Shown here in pieces: positions 7,537-13,424 of a stretch of DNA of 18,632 nucleotides (positions are counted from its first letter, which is position 1; each line of letters opens with the position of its first letter). Made by a program: the position numbers and the translations under genes. The DNA comes from Ga0074139 sp046336825 (lineage in GTDB: Bacteria > Bdellovibrionota > Bdellovibrionia > Bdellovibrionales > Bdellovibrionaceae). The notes under the pieces are model-generated. The model was not told where the DNA came from. It saw nothing but the letters and a program-made list of their open reading frames with translations, and did not search any database. The stretch spans positions 1-18,632 of the forward strand of contig JBKDFX010000167.1 in the NCBI GenBank assembly GCA_046336825.1, written 5' to 3'.

Positions 7537-9067
7537 GGTATTGATACCAATAATAATTCCGTAATATGAAGGCCACGTACTCACGAGTTTCTCGGTAAGG
7601 AATAATATCAGAAAAAAGTTGAGGATCCTGGGTGGGATAGCGTTTAACCCAATCGTCCACTTTTCCTGGGCCTGCATTGTAAGCTGCCAAAGAATAATGA
7701 ATGTTACCATCATAGCGATTGAGCAAACGTTCGAAAAAACGAACTCCCACTCTTACGTTTTGCTCTGGATCTTTAAGCTGTTGACGATTGATTTTTCCAT
7801 AAATTCTGGCTGTGGCAGGCATTAATTGCATCAATCCAGTAGCTCCCACTCGGCTGCGAGCACGGGGATCAAAAGCACTTTCCTGTCGTATGAGAGATTG
7901 AATCAACCAGGGATCTACTTGTGATGAGTGAAAAGAAACACTTTCAAAGTACCAGTTGGGAAAGAGCATACTTTTGACTGATTTAGTTCTGAAGTCGGGA
8001 TGATCGTTAATTAATTTTCCGAGAACTTGAAATTTCCTCACGCCCACCTGTGCCATGTGCATATAGTAGGCCCACTGAATACGATATTCGGGTTCAGCGG
8101 ACTGTAAGCGGTCAATGCTAATTTTTTCAATAAGGGAGCGTGCAGTGATAATCTCACCAGCTGTTAAAGCATCACTGACCAAGTCACGAGCTTTGTTTAA
8201 ACCCATATCAGTTGAGTTGTAGAGGAAAGGTGTAGAATCACGGAGTCCCTGTCCCTCGATGAAAGAATGAGAAGAGGTATGATTCATGAGAAGTCCGTGA
8301 TAGGAAAAATAGGGAACTGCAAATTTCATGGATTCAAGATATTGAGCTGATTTGCCAAGACAGTTCCAGCTCCAGTAGAGAGATCTTGATTTCAAGTGAT
8401 CCTCATTTGAAAGCAAAACCTTTTTTAATAGAGGAACAGCTGCATCACAGCGGTCTTCAAGTATTCTTAGCATTCCTGCACGATAGGTAGAGCCAATGGT
8501 TATTTTGCTGATATCACAGGTCGCATTTTTTTCGTACAAGTCCACACTGGACCTGAGGGCTTCCTTATCAGGGAGGTGATCTTCAATAATGGCGGCAAGA
8601 GCGTGTCGACTTTCACTGGCTTCACAGCTTGCACTTAAAAGCTGGGGAACAATTTCTTGCAATTGATTTATTTTTTTTCTTCGGAATGCCTCCAACGCAA
8701 AGCTAGATCCAAAGTTCGGCAATTGACTCCAGTGTGCATTTTTAATTGCTAAAAAGAATTCTTTAGATTTGCGATCTGAGTAGCGAACACGAGGCGTATT
8801 TTTTCTTGATGAGCTTTCGCAAAGGTGAGGATCTTCATTGCAAAGTACCATTAACTTTTCAAAACTTGAGTCCTTGTTTTTTAAAGACGTTGGAATTCTA
8901 TTAGGAGTTTGCTGTATCCTAGATAGCCACTGATTTCTAAAGTCTTCAAAAGATAAGTTGGGCTTTTGAAAAACAGTCGAAGCCGTTGCTTTTTGCTCAG
9001 ATTGGCAGCCAGTGATCAAAGTGAGTATTATGACAGAAGCAAGGAGTGTATTGTTGATAACGTGCAT
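7466..9067 (-). CDS. Soluble-type lytic murein transglycosylase, lipoprotein
   Basis: A 533-residue protein predicted to cleave peptidoglycan between MurNAc and GlcNAc, forming 1,6-anhydroMurNAc ends. The N-terminus has a lipoprotein signal ending in LITGC (Cys21), implying lipid anchoring in the outer or inner membrane. Residues about 35-370 are alpha-helical with TPR-like repeats, as in the Slt70 superhelix. The C-terminal SLT domain (about 384-505) shows the catalytic Glu396 in RQESAFDPRARS, GLMQLMPATA (411-420), the AYNAGPGKV motif (462-470) and the Y-x-x-x-REYV segment near 491-498. Length and layout match the Slt family. It lies 50 bases downstream of lexA on the same strand, so read-through from the lexA promoter is plausible. 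Its 3' end overlaps the convergent membrane protein gene by 71 bases. Confidence 0.88.
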   Translation of the reverse strand: MHVINNTLLASVIILTLITGCQSEQKATASTVFQKPNLSFEDFRNQWLSRIQQTPNRIPTSLKNKDSSFEKLMVLCNEDPHLCESSSRKNTPRVRYSDRKSKEFFLAIKNAHWSQLPNFGSSFALEAFRRKKINQLQEIVPQLLSASCEASESRHALAAIIEDHLPDKEALRSSVDLYEKNATCDISKITIGSTYRAGMLRILEDRCDAAVPLLKKVLLSNEDHLKSRSLYWSWNCLGKSAQYLESMKFAVPYFSYHGLLMNHTSSHSFIEGQGLRDSTPFLYNSTDMGLNKARDLVSDALTAGEIITARSLIEKISIDRLQSAEPEYRIQWAYYMHMAQVGVRKFQVLGKLINDHPDFRTKSVKSMLFPNWYFESVSFHSSQVDPWLIQSLIRQESAFDPRARSRVGATGLMQLMPATARIYGKINRQQLKDPEQNVRVGVRFFERLLNRYDGNIHYSLAAYNAGPGKVDDWVKRYPTQDPQLFSDIIPYRETREYVAFILRNYYWYQYLNGQPKLSSPLLSQQKIELTAFE

Positions 9068-9097
9068 GATTGAGTTATCGTCAGGTTGTAAACTCGA

Positions 9098-9125
9098 ATT
9101 GAATTAAAACTATTGAATTAAAACT
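9098..9125. repeat. Perfect tandem duplication, 2 x 14 bp, across the lexA stop codon
   Basis: ATTGAATTAAAACT occurs at 9098-9111 and again at 9112-9125 with no mismatch. The lexA stop codon (9118-9120 on the minus strand) lies in the upstream copy with respect to lexA, and the other copy contains the same TTT-TAA string. This is most easily explained as a recent slippage duplication in the lexA-transglycosylase gap. Confidence 0.85.
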
Positions 9126-9885
9126 TTCGTAAAAGTCCAGTTACAATTCCTCTGATTTGCACGTGATGGTCTGGATACCACTGCGAAGAGTGGGTGGCAT
9201 TGGCAGGTCGCAATTCGACACGTTTTTCTGAGGAATGTTTAGGATGATAATAAATTCTTTTAACGGTGGATTCTTGGCCTGCTGGACCTTGGATAGAGGC
9301 CACAACCAGATCTCCATTTTTAGCAAAGTCTTGTTTTAAAACTACAATTGTGTCTCGATCGTAAATACCTTCATCGATCATAGAATCACCCGAGACTCTG
9401 AGAGCAAAAGTTTGATCCGGATTTTTCATTAAATCCATGGGCACAGAAAGAGCTTCATCGTGTTCAGCCCTTTCGATGGGTGAACCGGCTGCGACTGAGC
9501 CTAGTAAAGGAATGGGCCGAATCCCCACAGAGCCCTGGAGGAGTCCTATCTGTGGAGATTCGGTCGTCGCATTTTTATTAACTAAATCTAAAGTTTGTAC
9601 TGAAAATGCGGTGGCACTTTTAAGGACTTCGAGACCTCGCTTTTGGTGAGGGGTTGATCTGAGATAGCCTTTGCGGGTGAGTTGTTTCACATAGTTTTGA
9701 ACCGAGTTGTAAGAAGCAAACCCAAATTCTTGGCAAATTTCTTGGTAACTGGGAGCAGAGCCCGAGCGAAGGATTTCAACCTCTATAAAATTGAGAACCT
9801 TCTTTTCATTCGCCGTCAGAGACGTAACCCCCAGGCTTGGGGGTGAGATGTCTTTTTGTTTTTTAGGGAGGGACGACTTCTTCAT
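9118..9885 (-). CDS. lexA: LexA SOS repressor
   Basis: Self-cleaving transcriptional repressor of the SOS response. The 255-residue protein is longer than the usual 200 or so because of a basic N-terminal extension (about 22 residues) and a longer linker. Residues 23-90 form the winged helix, with the recognition helix around SYNSVQNYVKQLTRKGYL. The cleavage bond is Ala133-Gly134 (GSVAAGSP). The S24 peptidase dyad is Ser168 (RVSGDSMIDEG) and Lys209 (STVKRIYY). The gene has its own promoter-like sequence very close to the ATG (9889-9920). It is followed on the same strand by a lytic transglycosylase gene and preceded by a small lipoprotein gene. In B. bacteriovorus, from memory of published work, LexA recognises TTAC-N3-GTAA; I did not find that exact motif upstream here. 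Confidence 0.93.
   Translation of the reverse strand: MKKSSLPKKQKDISPPSLGVTSLTANEKKVLNFIEVEILRSGSAPSYQEICQEFGFASYNSVQNYVKQLTRKGYLRSTPHQKRGLEVLKSATAFSVQTLDLVNKNATTESPQIGLLQGSVGIRPIPLLGSVAAGSPIERAEHDEALSVPMDLMKNPDQTFALRVSGDSMIDEGIYDRDTIVVLKQDFAKNGDLVVASIQGPAGQESTVKRIYYHPKHSSEKRVELRPANATHSSQWYPDHHVQIRGIVTGLLRKF
9827..9844. repeat. GC-rich hairpin inside the 5' end of lexA
   Basis: ACCCCCA (9827-9833) and TGGGGGT (9838-9844) are perfect inverted 7-bp arms around a 4-base loop. The element falls in codons about 14-20 of lexA, in the N-terminal extension before the DNA-binding domain. It is not followed by a T-tract in the lexA direction. On the opposite strand a T-rich run (TCTTTTTGTTTTTT) begins about seven bases after it, so an antisense terminator is conceivable. 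Confidence 0.5.
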
Positions 9886-9888
9886 AAC

Positions 9889-9920
9889 TTACATATAATT
9901 TACAAATAGAGAGTCGTCAA
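9889..9920 (-). promoter_or_regulatory. Probable lexA promoter with paired TTACA half-sites
   Basis: On the minus strand a -35-like TTGACG (plus-strand 9915-9920) is followed after 16-17 bases by TTATAT or TATATG (9892-9898). That places transcription start at or within a few bases of the lexA ATG (9885), so the mRNA may be leaderless. On the plus strand, TTACA occurs at 9889-9893 and 9899-9903, ten bases apart and flanking the -10 region. This could be an operator with two half-sites in the same orientation. Confidence 0.45.
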
Positions 9921-9946
9921 CACAACTGGACTAAAATGAGGTTGAT

Positions 9947-10153
9947 TTATTCAGCGCAGGGCTTCACAGAGGTAAATCCACAGGTGAACAGCGTGTCAGG
10001 GAGGCTCGCCAATTCACGCTTGAGCAGTTGTGATGATTCGGCCTGGTGAGTTTTTGAGTGCACCGGTAAAACGGAACAATTCTGGTAAAAGAGAATCACA
10101 ATTGGGTTAACGATAAAAAGAATCGCAAAACTCGAGTGACCTCTTTTGGACAT
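9947..10153 (-). CDS. Small putative lipoprotein
   Basis: A 68-residue protein with a basic start (MSKRG), a hydrophobic segment (residues 8-23) and FYQNC ending at Cys26. This does not fit the strict enteric lipobox. As I recall, QNC-type ends are common in Bdellovibrio lipoprotein signals, so lipidation at Cys26 is plausible. The mature part would be about 43 residues, with Cys58 and Cys66 that may pair. The start is well supported: a full AGGAGGT ribosome-binding site lies 5 bases upstream of the ATG. No homologue is recognised. It lies 61 bases upstream of lexA on the same strand and is divergent from the MpaA-like gene. Confidence 0.6.
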   Translation of the reverse strand: MSKRGHSSFAILFIVNPIVILFYQNCSVLPVHSKTHQAESSQLLKRELASLPDTLFTCGFTSVKPCAE

Positions 10154-10158
10154 TCCAG

Positions 10159-10165
10159 ACCTCCT
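10159..10165 (-). promoter_or_regulatory. Strong ribosome-binding site of the small lipoprotein gene
   Basis: The plus-strand bases ACCTCCT read AGGAGGT on the minus strand, 5 bases before the ATG at 10153. Most genes in this window lack so clear a site. It is the main evidence that this short frame is a real gene. Confidence 0.75.
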
Positions 10166-10278
10166 GATAGACCGTGTTTTTTTAGTCTACAGGACTGATG
10201 TCTACTTACTCGAATTCAAAATTTAAATTTCTCAGAATGATATAGAGAGTTTTCAAGTGTTGTGGGAGACTGAGCTGG

Positions 10279-11139
10279 ATGAAGTCGTTTAAAATTTTAC
10301 TTATCACAATTTTAACACCTCTATTTGCATTGAGCGAAAACCCAGAGGTCTGTTTGTCGCTTCTTGAGCCAATTTCAGGCGGACCCTTTCAAAAAAAATT
10401 TCTCGATAAAGTTTGCGCTAATGTGGTGACTCTCGAAGGTTGTCAAAGTGTCAATGGAACACCTATATTTCATTTTGATCGAACGGGGCATGATAAATCA
10501 AAAAAGAAGATTCTTGTGTTCAGCCTCATTCACGGAGACGAAAAGGGAGCAGGTGCTCTTGCGCGTTACTGGCTTGAGAGGCTCACTGACATTGATCCAC
10601 GTAATGATTGGAGAATTGTTCCCGTTTTAAATCCGGATGGCTTTAAAGCTAACACTCGAGTCAATGCGAACGGAGTTGATCTCAATCGTAATTTTCCCAC
10701 TCAGGATTGGGATCAGCTTGCAAACAAGTACTGGAAAGAAAAAACCTCCAGCAATCCACGTCGATTTCCAGGTTCCGTGGCTGGCGGAGAACCCGAAGTC
10801 AAGTGTGCCGTTAAGCATCTTGAAAGCTACAAACCTGACTTTGTAGTTTCTATTCATACACCTTTGGGTGTTTTAGATTTTGATGGTCCCAAGGTAAAAC
10901 CTCCCGCATTTTCCTATTTACCTTGGCATTCTTTAGGTCACTTCACGGGTTCTCTTGGACGATTTTTATGGGCAGAGAGAAATGTTCCCACTTTAACAAC
11001 CGAGCTTAAACCCGGATTGCCTAAAAGTTTTGAAACCTTTGACGATTTACAGGACGTTCTAGGAAAATTAGCAAAAGAAAAGCTACCTGCCCATCAATCT
11101 GATTTGGGATCAGCTGCCGCTTCCTCTGACCATGAATAA
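10279..11139 (+). CDS. Exported M14 peptidase, MpaA-like (murein peptide amidase type)
   Basis: A 286-residue protein with a signal peptide (MKSFKILLITILTPLFALS). All M14 landmarks are present: Zn ligands H85 and E88 in LIHGDEKG, Asn-Arg in NGVDLNRNFP (131-140), third Zn ligand H193 in SIHTPLG, and the catalytic Glu242 in TTELKPG. The pattern HGDE / NGVDLNRNFP / TELKPG resembles MpaA-type enzymes, which cut the gamma-D-Glu-diaminopimelate bond in murein peptides. E. coli MpaA is cytoplasmic, whereas this one is exported, so it would act on periplasmic or foreign peptidoglycan fragments. Four cysteines in the N-terminal part (25, 46, 55, and 176 in the core) could form disulfides. It abuts the convergent HPF-like gene with no spacer. 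Confidence 0.82.
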   Translation: MKSFKILLITILTPLFALSENPEVCLSLLEPISGGPFQKKFLDKVCANVVTLEGCQSVNGTPIFHFDRTGHDKSKKKILVFSLIHGDEKGAGALARYWLERLTDIDPRNDWRIVPVLNPDGFKANTRVNANGVDLNRNFPTQDWDQLANKYWKEKTSSNPRRFPGSVAGGEPEVKCAVKHLESYKPDFVVSIHTPLGVLDFDGPKVKPPAFSYLPWHSLGHFTGSLGRFLWAERNVPTLTTELKPGLPKSFETFDDLQDVLGKLAKEKLPAHQSDLGSAAASSDHE

Positions 11140-11544
11140 CTAATGAATTTTGCCAGTCGTCAGAGCTGAGTTGATCTGCTGCACACGATCCGATGGGCTG
11201 ATGATGCGGTCTTGGATCTCTTGAAGTTTTGTGATGAGCTTCTCTTTTGCTATTCGAATGGCACTGTAAATGTCGCGATGTAAAGCTTCTTCCTGAATTT
11301 TTGTTCCATCTTCTTTCAAGATAATGGCAATACGATACATCTGGGAGAACTCATGACGGTCCACATTCTCACCGGCAGCTTCCATTTTTTGAGCCAGTTT
11401 CATGGGATCACGGGCAATGACGGCCACCACTGTTTGTGGAGTCACGTAAGGTTCAAATTCTAGGATTTGCTGGTAGACGAAAGATCTAATTTCCGGGTTA
11501 TCATCAATGGCTGACATCAGTTCGGTTTGCGTTTGAATCGACAT
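11140..11544 (-). CDS. Divergent HPF/RaiA-like ribosome-associated protein
   Basis: A 134-residue protein that I compare to hibernation promoting factor. 'NPEIRSFVYQQILEFEPYV' (15-33) resembles the HPF 'EALREFVxxKFxKLExY' helix. The later 'MYRIAIILKEDGTKI' and 'RDIYSAIRIAKEKLITKLQEIQ' resemble the HPF strand and final 'DMYAAIDxxxDKLxRQLxKxK' helix. An insertion of about 20 residues separates the halves, and the basic ribosome-contact residues are not obviously kept. Members bind the 30S decoding region and hibernate or protect ribosomes; whether this one does is inference. The start is supported by AGGAGG (11549-11554 on the minus strand) four bases before the ATG, and an extended -10 lies further upstream. 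The gene converges on the MpaA-like gene with no gap. Confidence 0.55.
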   Translation of the reverse strand: MSIQTQTELMSAIDDNPEIRSFVYQQILEFEPYVTPQTVVAVIARDPMKLAQKMEAAGENVDRHEFSQMYRIAIILKEDGTKIQEEALHRDIYSAIRIAKEKLITKLQEIQDRIISPSDRVQQINSALTTGKIH

Positions 11545-11576
11545 AGCGCCTCCTTCCTGAATATGTGTACATTCTT

Positions 11577-11585
11577 AGTATAACA
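11577..11585 (-). promoter_or_regulatory. Extended -10 promoter element for the HPF-like gene
   Basis: The minus strand reads TGTTATACT here, matching an extended -10 (TGnTATAAT) with one mismatch. It lies about 33 bases upstream of the HPF-like ATG (11544), leaving room for a short leader with the Shine-Dalgarno sequence. A -35 at the standard distance is not obvious, as expected for extended -10 promoters. Confidence 0.4.
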
Positions 11586-11703
11586 ATGAGTCATATAAAG
11601 TGCTTGGCAAGAAGGTTTTTGGCTGCGAAAAGTTTTTCAAATACTTAGACTTTAGACCTAATTAAAAAACATCATTTCAATATGAGATGGATAGATTTGA
11701 AAC

Positions 11704-12381
11704 ATGTCAGATTTAAAACTTGAAAATTCATGGAAAATTAAACTCGAGCCTCAGTTTCAAATGGAATATATGAAAAAATTAAAGACCTTTCTCCAGTCTA
11801 GAAAAAAAGAGAGAGCTGTCATCTATCCCAAAGGTGAAGACTATTTTGCAGCTTTAAATGCCACTTCATTTGATAAAGTGAAAGTCGTTATTCTTGGACA
11901 AGATCCTTATCACGGTTCAGGTCAAGCGCATGGGCTCTCCTTTTCTGTTCTTCCAGGGGTCCCTTTTCCACCCTCACTACTCAACATTTTCAAGGAGCTC
12001 CAATCAGACCTAGGAATTCCCATCCCCCAATCGGGCTGCTTAAAGAAATGGGCCGAGCAGGGTGTTCTGTTACTCAATTCGGTCTTAACGGTTGAGGACG
12101 GTAAACCCGCTGCCCACCAAGGAAAAGGTTGGGAAAAGTTCACTGATACGATTGTGCAATTACTCAATGACGAGCGACAAAATCTTGTGTTTGTCCTTTG
12201 GGGGTCTTACGCTCAAAAAAAAGGAGCTCTTATCGATCGATCAAAGCATTTTGTTATTGAAAGTGTCCACCCCTCACCCCTATCTGCCTACCGGGGATTT
12301 TTAGGAAGTCGCCCCTTTTCGAAGATAAACAATTATCTCAAGTCCCAGGGCTCAGTGCCCATTGATTGGAAAATTGAATGA
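11704..12381 (+). CDS. ung: Uracil-DNA glycosylase, family 1
   Basis: Removes uracil from DNA at the start of base excision repair. The 225-residue protein shows the water-activating GQDPYHG motif (residues 65-71, catalytic Asp67), GLSFSV (77-82), LLLNSVLTV (122-130) and the DNA-intercalating loop HPSPLSAYRGFLGSRPFS (189-206, catalytic His189). Length and motif spacing match bacterial Ung. Its stop overlaps the aroB start as ATGA (12378-12381), so it looks like the first gene of an operon with the shikimate genes. I know of no functional reason for this pairing. A 160-base upstream region (11545-11703) shared with the divergent HPF-like gene should contain its promoter, but I could not fix one with confidence. 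Confidence 0.95.
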   Translation: MSDLKLENSWKIKLEPQFQMEYMKKLKTFLQSRKKERAVIYPKGEDYFAALNATSFDKVKVVILGQDPYHGSGQAHGLSFSVLPGVPFPPSLLNIFKELQSDLGIPIPQSGCLKKWAEQGVLLLNSVLTVEDGKPAAHQGKGWEKFTDTIVQLLNDERQNLVFVLWGSYAQKKGALIDRSKHFVIESVHPSPLSAYRGFLGSRPFSKINNYLKSQGSVPIDWKIE

Positions 12382-13424
12382 ATACAAAGCTTCTCTTCAG
12401 TCAGCGATTGCCAAAAGTAAAAAATCAAAAATTTTCTCTTTTGATTTATGATCAAATTTTGAGTGCAAATCCTAAAATTCAAAACTGGATTGATAGGTTT
12501 CCGCAAAAATACTCTGTCAAATCAGGTGAAACTTTGAAAGATATCCAGCAATTCCCGAGACATATTGAAAATATCAGCCGTTGGTTAGGGACGACTCAAC
12601 ACGTGTATGTTTTGGGCGGTGGGAGTGTGGGGGATTTTGGTGGCTTTGTGGCTTCAGTGTTGCGCAGAGGAGTTCCGGTCACTCAAATTCCTTCCACATG
12701 GCTGGCCGCTCTTGACTCAGCTCATGGGGGAAAAACAGCTCTCAATGTGGGTGGATTTAAGAATCAAATTGGCACTTTTCATTTTCCCCATGAAGTTTGG
12801 ATCGTTAAATCGCTACTTGAAACTCAGCCCGCAGAAAGGTTGATGGAAGCCTCTGGTGAGTTCATGAAAACGGCCCTCCTCGGAGGAGAAAATTTGATTT
12901 CAATGCTCTCAAAGTGGAAATGGTCCCAAGGTAAAATTCAATTTTCAGATTTAAAAAGTTTTATTGATGTGAAGTATTCTGTCGTCAAAAAAGACCCCCA
13001 TGAATCTAAAGGACATCGATATAAATTAAACCTTGGACATACCATGGGTCATGTGTGGGAAGCCCATTTAGGAATTCCCCACGGACTGGCTGTTTTTCAT
13101 GGCTTGTTATTTGATCTAGCTTGGAGTGTTCAAAAAAAACTGATGAATGCCAATAGATCGCTGACGTTAATGGATCAAAATCCATGGTCACTCATCTGGG
13201 ATCGACAGTTCATGCAAAAAACAGATTTGGAGTTGTATTCCATTTCTGAATCAAAAGTTCGACACTATTTGTCCCATGATAAAAAAATGAAAAATGGCTT
13301 GATTAACCATACTTTTGTAAAGCGACCCGGTCAGATCATTATAAAACCTGTCAGCATTGATGATATACTACGCGAGTACAGAAGACAGCAGAGAGCTCTT
13401 CAGGAGCTTTATGAAAACCTTTGA
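12378..13424 (+). CDS. aroB: 3-dehydroquinate synthase
   Basis: Converts DAHP to 3-dehydroquinate (shikimate step 2), using NAD and a divalent metal. The 348-residue length fits. Visible motifs are the NAD-binding GGGSVGDFGGF (80-90), the RGVPVTQIPSTWLAALDSAHGGKTALN block (97-123, family RGxxxxQIPTTLLAxVDSSxGGKxxxN), KNQIG (128-132), the metal-ligand helix with GEFMK (160-164, Glu161) and KKDPHE (204-209). Next come R214, LNLGHTMGH (217-225) and PHGLAV (234-239, His235). Canonical HGEAV is HGLAV here, and the order of ligands is otherwise intact. The start is translationally coupled to ung by ATGA. The end overlaps aroA by 14 bases. Together with aroA and the fused gene it keeps the order of the eukaryotic AROM protein, of which AroB is the N-terminal domain. 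Confidence 0.92.
   Translation: MNTKLLFSQRLPKVKNQKFSLLIYDQILSANPKIQNWIDRFPQKYSVKSGETLKDIQQFPRHIENISRWLGTTQHVYVLGGGSVGDFGGFVASVLRRGVPVTQIPSTWLAALDSAHGGKTALNVGGFKNQIGTFHFPHEVWIVKSLLETQPAERLMEASGEFMKTALLGGENLISMLSKWKWSQGKIQFSDLKSFIDVKYSVVKKDPHESKGHRYKLNLGHTMGHVWEAHLGIPHGLAVFHGLLFDLAWSVQKKLMNANRSLTLMDQNPWSLIWDRQFMQKTDLELYSISESKVRHYLSHDKKMKNGLINHTFVKRPGQIIIKPVSIDDILREYRRQQRALQELYENL
13402..13406 (+). promoter_or_regulatory. Ribosome-binding site fixing the aroA start
   Basis: AGGAG lies 4 bases before the ATG at 13411, inside the 3' end of aroB. It supports this start over the in-frame ATG at 13357, which would add 18 residues absent from the family. Confidence 0.7.

Noticed and set aside
9827..9864. 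Plus-strand intrinsic terminator (hairpin plus T-rich run) inside lexA
   Set aside because: No plus-strand gene lies upstream, and the T-run begins several bases after the stem; kept only as a hairpin.
9886..9946. Canonical TTAC-N3-GTAA LexA operator in front of lexA
   Set aside because: The exact motif is not present; only same-direction TTACA half-sites are seen, reported as a weaker observation.
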